From positions 558,001 to 622,000 of the forward strand of contig NZ_JBISBV010000001.1 in NCBI RefSeq assembly GCF_046592965.1: 64,000 nucleotides of DNA. The letters are read 5' to 3'. Shown here piece by piece: positions 17,633-25,681 of this stretch (position 1 is its first letter; each line of letters begins with the position of its first letter). The stretch comes from Marivita sp046592965. Its GTDB lineage: Bacteria; Pseudomonadota; Alphaproteobacteria; Rhodobacterales; Rhodobacteraceae. Both the position numbers and the translations under genes were made by a program. The notes beneath the pieces are model-generated. The model made no database searches and had not been told where the DNA came from. It saw only the letters and a program-made list of their open reading frames with translations.

Positions 17633-18415
17633 CTATTTTGAATAGACCAGCCCGCTGGTGATCTGTGAGTGCAACGCAGATCGTGCACCAAGCACCCCTT
17701 GCGTTTGCGGCACCGGATTGTTGAACACGAGCGCCGCGCCGCGCCGGTCGGTTACCGTCGCACCCGCCTCTGACATGATCAGCGCGCCCGCGGCAATATC
17801 CCATTCCCAGCTTGGCCGAAGCGTCAACATCGCATCATAGCGCCCTTGTGCCACCAGGCACAGCCGGTACGCCAGCGACGGACGATGTGAGCGCGTGAAC
17901 TGCGGCGCAGCGCCGCGCCAATGCGCGGAATCCATGTTCGGCCTGGTGGCCAGAACACGCGCGTGATCCACATCAACATCATTTGAAACACGTACCTGCG
18001 CATCATTGCAAAACGCCCCTTTCGACGTTTCGGCAGAATAGAGCAGGTTCATTTCCGGCAGGTAAACGACGCCTGCCGTGACGATACCATTTTCGACAAT
18101 TGCAAGCGAATGCGCCCAGGTCCGTTCACCTTTGATAAAGCTGCGCGTGCCATCAATGGGGTCGACTATGAACACACGCTCGGTATTCAGCCGTTTCAAA
18201 TCGTCCTCGGACTCTTCGCTCAGCCAGCCGTAACCGGGCCGCGCTGCCGTCAATTCTTCGCGCAACGCCGCGTCAACGGCGTAATCCGCTTGCGTGACCG
18301 GACCGGCGTCGTCGGGCTTGTCCTCGATATCCAGACCGCGCGCCTTCTCGCGCAAGGCAATCTCTCCAGCCGCTTTGGCGGCGTCGATCAAAAGACGCAG
18401 GTCACTCTCCGGCAA
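17633..18415 (-). CDS. Inositol monophosphatase family protein, CysQ-like 3'(2'),5'-bisphosphate nucleotidase
   Basis: The 260-residue protein belongs to the Li-sensitive metal-dependent phosphatase family. Metal-binding motifs are present: WLSEES (about 64-69), DPIDGTRSF (about 85-93) and WEWDIAAGALIMSEAGG-like WEWDIAAGA near residue 205. Members of this branch hydrolyse PAP/PAPS-type nucleotides (CysQ) or inositol phosphates; the WLSEES and ERTWAHSLAIV context favours CysQ, but substrate cannot be fixed from sequence. The start is a TTG at 18413-18415 with AAGGA eight bases upstream, and lies 14 bases inside the end of pmbA, so it is coupled to that gene. Confidence 0.85.
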   Translation of the reverse strand: MPESDLRLLIDAAKAAGEIALREKARGLDIEDKPDDAGPVTQADYAVDAALREELTAARPGYGWLSEESEDDLKRLNTERVFIVDPIDGTRSFIKGERTWAHSLAIVENGIVTAGVVYLPEMNLLYSAETSKGAFCNDAQVRVSNDVDVDHARVLATRPNMDSAHWRGAAPQFTRSHRPSLAYRLCLVAQGRYDAMLTLRPSWEWDIAAGALIMSEAGATVTDRRGAALVFNNPVPQTQGVLGARSALHSQITSGLVYSK

Positions 18416-19748
18416 GGGTCAGTCCTTCGACCAAGACGGATGGCACCACGCGGCTCAACCACTTCCGCGCGTCGTTGGCCGGTGTAATCCGGCGCAGCAT
18501 GTCGCGCAGATTTCCGGCGATCGTCACCCCGCTGACCGGATAGGCCACGGTGCCATTCTCCACCCAGAACCCGGCCGCGCCACGAGAATAATCGCCTGTG
18601 TTCGGGTTGATCGTCGATCCGATCATCGAGGTCACGACAAGCCCGGTGCCCATTTGCGCAATCAAATCATCGCGCGAGTGCGCCCCTTGCGTAAGCGCCA
18701 CGTTCGATACGCTGGGCGATGGCCCGCCGGATGTGCTGCGCGCCGCATTCGCGGTTGGCGCAAGTTCCAGCTTGCGCGCGGTGGCCAGATCCAGCGTCCA
18801 ACCGGTCAGGATACCATCTTTCACGATGTCGCGGGACTGCGTTGCCAGCCCCTCGGCATCAAACGGGCGCGATCCGGCAACCCGCATGCGGTGCGGGTTC
18901 TCAGTCAATGACAGCCCGCTTGGAAGGACGTCCTGCCCCAGCAAATCAAGCGCCCATGACGAGCGCCGCGCGATCGAGACGCCGTTGATCGCCGCCAACA
19001 GATGTCCGATGAGGCTTGAAGAAATCCGCTCGTCAAACAGCACCGGGTAGGCGCCGGTCTTGGGTTTGCGCGGTGCCATCCTCTCCAGCGCGCGCTCTGC
19101 GGCGGTGCGCCCGATCTCTTGCGGTGTGCGCAAATCGCCTTGGAAAATTCGCTGGTCAGCGTCGTGATCACGCTCCATTCCAGTGCCGGTCCCGGCGATC
19201 GCCACGCAGGACGTGTGCCGCGACGTGCGCCGGTAACCGCCGCTGAACCCGTTGCTTGCCGCAAGGTGTATGTCCTGCCAACCATAGCCCGCAGAGGCAG
19301 ACGAGACCTGCGTGATCCCGTTCACCGCCAACGCGGCGCTTTCGGCAGAGCGTGCGTCGGTCTCCAGTTCCGCTGGCGTCGGTTCGTCCGTCGCATCGTA
19401 AAGCTCAAGGTCGCGGCCATCGCGCACATCGGCCAACTGGCTCGGATCAGCCAGCCCGACATACGGGTCTTCCGGCGCTTCCCTGGCCATCGCCACCGCG
19501 CGCTCGGCCATGATGGCAAGGCTTGCGTCGCGCACATCCGATGATGACACGTTCGCCACCCTCTGTCCGACAAAAACCCGCAAGCCGATATCGGTGGATT
19601 CCGAGCGCTCCGCCTGTTCCAGAACCCCGTTCCGCACGTCGATTGACGTCGCGCTGCCGCGCACGGCCAGCACGTCGGCGGCGTCCGCTCCGGCCTTGGC
19701 GGCACGCTGCAAAAGGCTTTGCGTCAGATGGTCAAGCGTGTCGGTCAT
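18402..19748 (-). CDS. pmbA: PmbA/TldE family metalloprotease-associated protein
   Basis: PmbA (TldE) pairs with TldD in a heterodimeric protease that processes microcins and unfolded peptides. The 448-residue protein matches family length and features: an N-terminal domain (DVLAVRGSATSIDVRNGVLEQAE), the middle GYGWQDIHLAASNGFSGGYRRT, and the C-terminal TGDYSRGAAGFWVENG motif typical of the PmbA branch, which lacks the HExxxH zinc site of TldD. A GGAGG site precedes the ATG. TldD is not in this window. The gene overlaps cysQ downstream. Confidence 0.92.
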   Translation of the reverse strand: MTDTLDHLTQSLLQRAAKAGADAADVLAVRGSATSIDVRNGVLEQAERSESTDIGLRVFVGQRVANVSSSDVRDASLAIMAERAVAMAREAPEDPYVGLADPSQLADVRDGRDLELYDATDEPTPAELETDARSAESAALAVNGITQVSSASAGYGWQDIHLAASNGFSGGYRRTSRHTSCVAIAGTGTGMERDHDADQRIFQGDLRTPQEIGRTAAERALERMAPRKPKTGAYPVLFDERISSSLIGHLLAAINGVSIARRSSWALDLLGQDVLPSGLSLTENPHRMRVAGSRPFDAEGLATQSRDIVKDGILTGWTLDLATARKLELAPTANAARSTSGGPSPSVSNVALTQGAHSRDDLIAQMGTGLVVTSMIGSTINPNTGDYSRGAAGFWVENGTVAYPVSGVTIAGNLRDMLRRITPANDARKWLSRVVPSVLVEGLTLAGE

Positions 19749-19814
19749 GGGGCCTCCGGTGGGGTTTGGGCGATGAATGAGAGGTAGAGCGCGCTACCCC
19801 GCGCCGCAACCCTG

Positions 19815-20570
19815 CTACTGCGGCAGATCCTCGACCACGCCGATGATCGGCCCAAGCCAACGGCCAAAATCCGACCGTTTCAACTGCGGCGCGTAGAGCC
19901 GCGAGACGTTGCCGTCGAGGAACAAGGCTTGCGGCAGCTTCAGGTCATCGCGAAAAATGCGGCCAAATTCATGAAACGTCACCGGCTGGTCCGAGATCGC
20001 GAACACAACGCGCGTTCCATCAGCCGATGTTCCGACACCGTTGCGAATATAGCGCGAAGTGCTGTCGGGCAGAAAGCGTGGATGCAGTTCTCCATCGACC
20101 ACCAGCATCGGGCCGGACTGCGTGGCATGGGTGCACTCCGGGCGCGCTGCTTCGTATGTCAGTGTCTCGATCACGTCGGCGCGACCGTCGCGGATACAGA
20201 ACACGCCGTTGGGCAACAGGCCAAAATTGCCCGGCCCCGCGTTGGGAATCACCCGCATGAGCTCCTGGCCATCCTCGACGTAATGACCGACCGGCGCACG
20301 GTCGTCGTGATACATTCCGCCATTCATCGCGAAGGTCAGCTTTTGGCCGTCTTGCGTCAGCGCGCGGTCGATCGACGTGAACTGACCAAAGCGTTCACCC
20401 GACGGCGCGTCCAGGAACAGGCGAAGGGTGTCTTCGCGAGGATCGACACTGCAAGCGGTATAACGCAACCCCTCAAAGCTGCGGTTCTCGCACGCGACAT
20501 CGGCTTGCACAAACGTTGCAAGCGTCGTCACACATGCCCAGACCGCCAGTGCGAGCCTAGCTTTCGACAT
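19815..20570 (-). CDS. Secreted phosphodiester glycosidase family protein (NAGPA-like, DUF2233)
   Basis: The 251-residue protein has a signal peptide (MSKARLALAVWACVTTLATFVQA) and the NAGPA domain marks: FAMNGGMYHDD (about 95), NFGLLPNGVFCI (about 137), and SGPMLVVDGELHP (about 175). Family members cleave phosphodiester-linked sugars; the natural substrate here is unknown. The start lies 14 bases inside the end of rbfA, indicating coupling, although the functions look unrelated. An in-frame ATG four codons upstream (20582) is possible. Confidence 0.85.
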   Translation of the reverse strand: MSKARLALAVWACVTTLATFVQADVACENRSFEGLRYTACSVDPREDTLRLFLDAPSGERFGQFTSIDRALTQDGQKLTFAMNGGMYHDDRAPVGHYVEDGQELMRVIPNAGPGNFGLLPNGVFCIRDGRADVIETLTYEAARPECTHATQSGPMLVVDGELHPRFLPDSTSRYIRNGVGTSADGTRVVFAISDQPVTFHEFGRIFRDDLKLPQALFLDGNVSRLYAPQLKRSDFGRWLGPIIGVVEDLPQ

Positions 20571-20952
20571 CTCTGCGTACATCGTCTTGTTCGAACATCC
20601 GGCGCGTGTCGTCCATCCGGTCGAACGTGTCGTCCAGTCGGAAACGAAGTTCGGGAGAATGTTTCAGCGTCAGGTTTTTAGACACGATCCGGCGCAGCTC
20701 TCCGCGATTGCGGTCCAGCAACTCCAGAACGTCATCCTGCCCCTTGCCGCCAAGCGGCACGACAAATGCCGTCGCGATCTTGAGATCAGGCGACACGCGC
20801 ACCTCGCCCACGGTGATCGAATAGCGGTTGAGGTCGGGGTCGTGAATGTCGCCGCGTGCCAGTACATCTGACAGGGTGCGTCGGATCAATTCGCCCACAC
20901 GCAATTGGCGCGTGCTGGGGCCGTCCGAGGAATGAGATCGGTTTTTTGCCAT
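20557..20952 (-). CDS. rbfA: Ribosome-binding factor A
   Basis: RbfA helps mature the 5' end of 16S rRNA in the 30S subunit. The 131-residue protein starting MAKNRSHSS has the KH-like fold signatures RVGELIRRTLSDVLARGDIHDP (about 19-40), VGEVRVSPDLKIATAFV (about 48-64) and the closing LDDTFDRMDD. An open frame continues upstream on the minus strand through dapB, but only this part is RbfA, and the dapB-overlapping part is antisense noise. It is divergent from dapB by 84 bases. Confidence 0.95.
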   Translation of the reverse strand: MAKNRSHSSDGPSTRQLRVGELIRRTLSDVLARGDIHDPDLNRYSITVGEVRVSPDLKIATAFVVPLGGKGQDDVLELLDRNRGELRRIVSKNLTLKHSPELRFRLDDTFDRMDDTRRMFEQDDVRRDVES

Positions 20953-21036
20953 ATCCGGCACATAAGCCGTCCGACGGCCTTTGCCAAGCATCCGGCCAAC
21001 CGCTATTGAGACAAAAATCCTTGACCGGAGCGGATC

Positions 21037-21855
21037 ATGAGCGAAGAAATCGGCGTTGTTGTCACCGGAGTGTCCGGGCGCATGGGGCAGATGTTGGTGT
21101 CCGAAATCGCCAAACATCCCAAGATGTATCTTGCCGGAGCGGTCGAGCGCGCAGGCCATGACTGGATCGGTCAGGATGTCGGCAGCGCGATGGGCGGAGC
21201 GTCGATTGGCGTGCTGGTCGCTGACGATCCGCTCGATTGCTTTGCTCGCGCGCAGGCGGTCATCGACTTCACGGCCCCCGCCGCCACCGTCGCCTATGCC
21301 GAGCTGGCCGCACAGGCGCGTGCCGTGCATGTGATCGGAACCACCGGCCTGAGCGATGACGATCTTAAGAAGATCAAAGCCGCATCGCGTCATGCGGTTG
21401 TCGTTCGCGCCGGCAACATGAGCCTGGGCGTCAATCTCTTGACTGTGCTGACCCGCAAGGTCGCGGCGGCGCTCGACGAGGATTTCGATATCGAAGTGAT
21501 CGAATACCATCACAACCAGAAGGTTGATGCCCCCTCGGGCACCGCGCTGATGCTGGGCGAGGCGGCGGCGACGGGGCGCGGTGTCGATCTTCGCGAGGTG
21601 TCCGACAGCGGGCGTGACGGACTGACCGGCGCACGCACACGCGGCGATATCGGGTTCAGCGCCGTGCGCGGTGGCGATATTGTCGGCGAACATGATGTGA
21701 TGTTTGCAGCACAGGGCGAACGGATCATCCTGCGCCATGTCGCCAGCGACCGCGCGCTGTTTGCCCGTGGCGCGCTCAAGGCAGCCCTTTGGGGTCAGGA
21801 CAAGGCGCCGGGCGATTACGACATGCTCGACGTGCTTGGTCTGTCAGAAGATTAA
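21037..21855 (+). CDS. dapB: 4-Hydroxy-tetrahydrodipicolinate reductase
   Basis: DapB reduces the DapA product with NAD(P)H in the lysine and diaminopimelate pathway. The 272-residue protein shows the N-terminal dinucleotide-binding motif GVSGRMGQM (about 11-19), the catalytic signature EYHHNQKVDAPSGTALMLGE (about 156-175) with His-His and the Lys, and the GERIILRHVASDR C-terminal motif. A GGAG site is about eight bases before the ATG. dapA is about 10 kb away on the minus strand, so the pathway genes are not clustered. Confidence 0.97.
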   Translation: MSEEIGVVVTGVSGRMGQMLVSEIAKHPKMYLAGAVERAGHDWIGQDVGSAMGGASIGVLVADDPLDCFARAQAVIDFTAPAATVAYAELAAQARAVHVIGTTGLSDDDLKKIKAASRHAVVVRAGNMSLGVNLLTVLTRKVAAALDEDFDIEVIEYHHNQKVDAPSGTALMLGEAAATGRGVDLREVSDSGRDGLTGARTRGDIGFSAVRGGDIVGEHDVMFAAQGERIILRHVASDRALFARGALKAALWGQDKAPGDYDMLDVLGLSED

Positions 21856-21927
21856 GCCGGAAATTGATGTGATCTGACACGGCGGCACACGCGTACCCTT
21901 TAATACCAGACGTGTTGAGAGGGTTCC

Positions 21928-22290
21928 ATGCCACACCGCGCAGTCATCGCCGCGATCGCGCTTGTTTCAACTTTGACGCCGCAGAGTGCTGCTGCCGAGA
22001 TGAAGCGGATCGACAGCAAATCGGAATTTGTGCAGCTCGTTCAGGGCAAGACCCTGTCGCGCGCCTTTGTCAAACTTCGCGTTGGCGCAGATGGCGCAAT
22101 TGCAGGGCGCGGAGCGGGCTGGGATGTGACCGGGCGCTGGGATTGGAAAGACGGCTATTTCTGCCGCGATCTCAACTGGGGCGGAGACGATCTTGGCTAT
22201 AATTGCCAAGAGGTCCGCGCAGACGGTCGGGCGATGCGCTTTACCGCCGACAAGGGCACGGGCGACGCCGCCAATTTCACCTTGCGTTAA
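21928..22290 (+). CDS. Small secreted protein of unknown function
   Basis: The 120-residue product has a signal peptide (MPHRAVIAAIALVSTLTPQSAAA) and a mature domain of about 97 residues. The mature part has repeated Gly-Trp features (RGAGWDVTGRWDWKDGYFC) and two Cys (FCRDLN and YNCQEV) that could form a disulfide, suggestive of a small beta-sandwich. GAGAGGG precedes the ATG. No family name is recognised. It lies 72 bases after dapB and its stop is five bases from the convergent DUF1674 gene. Confidence 0.75.
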   Translation: MPHRAVIAAIALVSTLTPQSAAAEMKRIDSKSEFVQLVQGKTLSRAFVKLRVGADGAIAGRGAGWDVTGRWDWKDGYFCRDLNWGGDDLGYNCQEVRADGRAMRFTADKGTGDAANFTLR

Positions 22291-22295
22291 GTGGC

Positions 22296-22478
22296 TTAAA
22301 AGTCGATCGCCAGACCACCCTTTTCCCAGTCACCATAGCGCACGGGCTCCGGCCCGTCACGGCCACCAAGTTCCTTTGGCAGAGGCGGTTGACTCGCCGC
22401 TTCCTTGCGGCGTGCTTCGGCCTCGGCCAAGGCGCGTTGGGCGGCTGCGGGAAGGGTCGGGTCGATTTCAGAGCTCAT
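22296..22478 (-). CDS. DUF1674 protein (SDHAF4-like)
   Basis: The 60-residue product ends with the DUF1674 core: LPKELGGRDGPEPVRYGDWEKGGLAIDF. Eukaryotic SDHAF4 with this motif helps assemble the succinate dehydrogenase flavoprotein, and the alphaproteobacterial versions are the likely ancestors; a bacterial role in succinate dehydrogenase assembly is inference. The start is at ATG 22478 with GGAAGA upstream; a longer open frame is unlikely. It is divergent from rsmB. Confidence 0.85.
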   Translation of the reverse strand: MSSEIDPTLPAAAQRALAEAEARRKEAASQPPLPKELGGRDGPEPVRYGDWEKGGLAIDF

Positions 22479-22557
22479 CGTGGTCTTCCATATCTTTGAC
22501 CTTTGATATACGCGCGATCCGGTCCGGGACAACCCCGGCCTTGCCGAGGAACCCTGT

Positions 22558-23826
22558 ATGTCACCCCGCTTAGTTGCCCTTGACGGATTGAGCCAGATCA
22601 TCGGCGAAGGCCGTATGTTGTCCGAAGTGACCGGCGATCAGCTGTGGGAGGACCTGACGCCCCCCGAACGCGCCACCGCGCAACGGCTGATGACGGAGAC
22701 GCTGCGCTATCTGGGCCGCGCTGACCATCTTCTGACGCCGCTCCTTCAACGCCAGCCTCCGCTGCGGGTGATGAACCTGCTGCGCATGGCCACGGTCGAA
22801 TTCATGACCGGCGGCGCGGCGCATGGCGTGGTGAACGAGGCCGTAAAGCTGGCTGGACGCAACAAGAAAACCGCGCCGATGAAGGGGCTTGTGAACGCCG
22901 TGTTGCGCAAGATCACCGCGCTCGACGCCGAGGCGTGGAACAACGCGCCCGACACCATGCTGCCCAAATGGCTGCGCCCAAAACTGGTCAAGGCGTGGAG
23001 TAAACCCGTCGTCACCGCGATCGAGCGCGCCCATGCCGTGCCGCCGCCTGTCGACCTGTCGGTCAAGGAAGATGCCGAAGGGTGGGCGGAAAAGCTGGGT
23101 GGTGTCGTGCTTCCCACCGGGTCTGTGCGACTGTCGGCTCGCGGTCAGCTTTCGGCTTTGCCGGGGTTTGAAACCGGGGACTGGTGGGTTCAGGATGCCG
23201 CCGCCGCGATCCCGGTTCAATTGCTGGGAGATGTCAAAGACCAGCGCGTGCTCGACATATGCGCGGCACCGGGCGGCAAGACGATGCAGCTTGCCGCCAA
23301 GGGCGCACATGTCACCGCGCTTGACATATCGGCGCCGCGCATGGCGCGACTCTCGGAAAACCTGACTCGCACCAGATTGTCGGCAGAGGCCGTTACGGCG
23401 GACGCGCTGACCTACGAGGCAGACGCGTTCGACGCGATTTTGCTGGATGCGCCTTGCACCGCCACAGGGACGATCCGGCGGCATCCCGATCTGCCCTGTG
23501 TCAAGACCCAGACCAGCATCACCGACCTTGTCGCGCTGCAACGCGCTCTTTTGAAACGTACGGTCGAGCGTCTCCAACCGTACGGTCGGATGGTCTATTG
23601 CACCTGTAGCCTGTTGCGCGAGGAAGGCGAGGACCAGATCAAGTGGCTGCTGTCCCAGACCGACGATCTGGAGATCCTGCCACCCGAAGCGCCGGGCCTC
23701 GAGCCCGACTGGATCAGCCCGGAGGGCGGTGTGCGGTTGCGGCCCGACTATTGGCCCGATGCCGGCGGCATGGACGGATTTTACATGGCGCTCCTGCGCC
23801 GCAAAGGCGGGTCGTCGCCCGTGTGA
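22558..23826 (+). CDS. rsmB: RsmB/NOP family 16S rRNA m5C methyltransferase
   Basis: The 422-residue protein methylates a cytosine in 16S rRNA (C967 in E. coli for RsmB). It has an N-terminal NusB-like RNA-binding domain (about 1-130; GAAHGVVNEAVKLA and GLVNAVLRKI are characteristic) and a C-terminal methyltransferase with the SAM motif LDICAAPGGKT (about 238), LDAPCTATGTIRRHPD with the motif IV Cys, and YCTCSLLREEGED with the catalytic motif VI Cys. GAGGA precedes the ATG. Position specificity is from the NusB domain, which RsmF and RsmI lack. Confidence 0.92.
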   Translation: MSPRLVALDGLSQIIGEGRMLSEVTGDQLWEDLTPPERATAQRLMTETLRYLGRADHLLTPLLQRQPPLRVMNLLRMATVEFMTGGAAHGVVNEAVKLAGRNKKTAPMKGLVNAVLRKITALDAEAWNNAPDTMLPKWLRPKLVKAWSKPVVTAIERAHAVPPPVDLSVKEDAEGWAEKLGGVVLPTGSVRLSARGQLSALPGFETGDWWVQDAAAAIPVQLLGDVKDQRVLDICAAPGGKTMQLAAKGAHVTALDISAPRMARLSENLTRTRLSAEAVTADALTYEADAFDAILLDAPCTATGTIRRHPDLPCVKTQTSITDLVALQRALLKRTVERLQPYGRMVYCTCSLLREEGEDQIKWLLSQTDDLEILPPEAPGLEPDWISPEGGVRLRPDYWPDAGGMDGFYMALLRRKGGSSPV

Positions 23827-23911
23827 AGATTGCGGCGTGACTCAAAGTCATTGGAAAGCTATGCTTGGAGCATAAGAATGCTTGCGCAAATGCAAGCCAG
23901 AGGCAGAGCAA

Positions 23912-25660
23912 ATGTTTCGACTGGACGCCGTAAAAAGGGCGCAAACCCGGCTTTTGAACCGTGTTCACGCACGGTTGTCGGCGCGCGTCAAACCGGCGAC
24001 TGCCTTTGTCGGACAGCCCGAACCCCGCACAGTCGGATCGTTTGCACGCGGGCGGCAGCTGACAGCGGGGAACCTTTTGTTCGCCGGTCATCTGGTCGAA
24101 GCGCCGGGAGCGTCGCTGTGGGACATCACGCCGCCTGACGACGCGTTCGTCGAGGAGATACACGGCTTTGTCTGGCTTGACGACATGGCCAGCGTTGGCG
24201 AGCCAGCGACCCGGCAGAAGGCTCAGAAATGGCTGTTTGACTGGATTGAACACTACGGCAACGGCTCGGGCCCCGGCTGGACGCCGGAACTGGCGGGGCG
24301 GCGGGTGATCCGCTGGCTGCATCACGCAATTTTCGTTCTGGGCGGTTCGACGCCCGAGCAATCGCATGCGTTTTTCCGCTCGATCGCGCAGCAGACGATA
24401 TTTCTGAACCGACGCTGGCACAGCTCGACCCCCGGATTGCCGCGCTTTGAGGCGCTGACCGGCCTGATCTCTGCCGGCTTGTCGCTGCAAGGGATGGAAG
24501 CGCAAGCCGATCCTGCGATCCGCGCGCTTGGGCAGGAATGCGCGCGACAGGTCAGCGAAGCGGGCGGCATTCCGACCCGCAACCCCGAGGAACTGATGGA
24601 AGTGTGTACGCTGCTGATCTGGGCGCGCGATGTGTTGCATGATGCGGGCCGGTCACCGGAACTGACGCATCTCGAGGCCATTGCCAAGATCGTGCCGACC
24701 TTGCGTGCGCTGCGTCACGCCGATGGCGGGCTGGCGCGCTTTCACGGCGGTGGACGCGGCGCGGAAGGGCGGCTGGATACCGCTTTGGCCGCTGCCGGGG
24801 TCAAGGCGCAGGTCGCGCAGGATCTTGCCATGGGCTATGCGCGGCTCTCTGCGGGGCGGACCACGATGATCATCGACGCAGCCGCCCCGCCCACCGGTAT
24901 GGCAAGCTTCAATGCCCATGCCTCGACGTTGGCGTTTGAATTGACCTCGGGCCGTCGCCCGCTGATCGTGAATTGCGGATCGGGCGCCAGCTTTGGCGAG
25001 GACTGGCGCCGTGCCGGGCGTGCCACACCGTCGCATTCGACACTCTGTCTTGACGGCTATTCCAGCGCGCGGCTGGGCGAGAAATCCCGCATGGGGCCGG
25101 TCGAGCGTGAATTGCTGGACGATGTGCCGAAGGGCGTGCCGACCGAGATGTCGCGAGCTTCTGACGGGATACGGTTCGAGGGCGGGCATGACGGCTATCT
25201 GCGTACGCACGGCCTCACTCATGCGCGGATCCTCGAGTTGACGTTCGACGGGCGCGGCATTGTCGGAGAAGACCTGCTCGTGGCACTGGATGCAACCGAC
25301 AAGGGGCGGTTCAATGACAAGCTCGAGGCCAGCCGTTTGACGGGTGTGCCGTTCGATATCCGCTTTCACCTGCACCCCGAGGTCGACAGTGCCATCGACA
25401 TGAACGGCACTGCGGTTTCAATGGCCCTGCGCAGTGGCGAGATCTGGGTGTTTCGCTTTGATGCGGCCTGCGAATTGTCGTTGGAACCGTCGGTGTTTCT
25501 TGAAAAAGGCCGTCTTCGCCCCCGCGCGACGAAACAGATCGTTTTATCTGGCCGCGCAATAGAGTATGCGACGCGCGTTCGCTGGTCGTTGGCGAAGGCT
25601 CAGGACACCGCCATCGCGGTCAGGGACCTTGTTCAGGACGATGTGAACCTGCTGACTTGA
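23912..25660 (+). CDS. Heparinase II/III family protein
   Basis: The 582-residue protein belongs to the heparinase II/III-like polysaccharide lyases. The N-terminal half is a helical toroid (GNGSGPGWTPELAGRRVIRWLHHA, NRRWHSSTPGLPRFEALTGLI) and the C-terminal half is a beta-sandwich containing TGMASFNAHASTLAFELTSG and PSHSTLCLDG. There is no signal peptide, so it may be cytoplasmic, unlike secreted lyases; its substrate is unknown. The start is ATG 23912 with GAGGCAGAG upstream, not the TTG at 23882. It lies 85 bases after rsmB and 21 before purH. Confidence 0.88.
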   Translation: MFRLDAVKRAQTRLLNRVHARLSARVKPATAFVGQPEPRTVGSFARGRQLTAGNLLFAGHLVEAPGASLWDITPPDDAFVEEIHGFVWLDDMASVGEPATRQKAQKWLFDWIEHYGNGSGPGWTPELAGRRVIRWLHHAIFVLGGSTPEQSHAFFRSIAQQTIFLNRRWHSSTPGLPRFEALTGLISAGLSLQGMEAQADPAIRALGQECARQVSEAGGIPTRNPEELMEVCTLLIWARDVLHDAGRSPELTHLEAIAKIVPTLRALRHADGGLARFHGGGRGAEGRLDTALAAAGVKAQVAQDLAMGYARLSAGRTTMIIDAAAPPTGMASFNAHASTLAFELTSGRRPLIVNCGSGASFGEDWRRAGRATPSHSTLCLDGYSSARLGEKSRMGPVERELLDDVPKGVPTEMSRASDGIRFEGGHDGYLRTHGLTHARILELTFDGRGIVGEDLLVALDATDKGRFNDKLEASRLTGVPFDIRFHLHPEVDSAIDMNGTAVSMALRSGEIWVFRFDAACELSLEPSVFLEKGRLRPRATKQIVLSGRAIEYATRVRWSLAKAQDTAIAVRDLVQDDVNLLT

Positions 25661-25681
25661 ACATTTGGGATCCTTGCTGCC

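Noticed and set aside
20953..21738. Upstream extension of rbfA (393 codons in total)
   Set aside because: The extra 262 codons are antisense to dapB and carry no RbfA homology. The family start MAKNRS lies at 20952.
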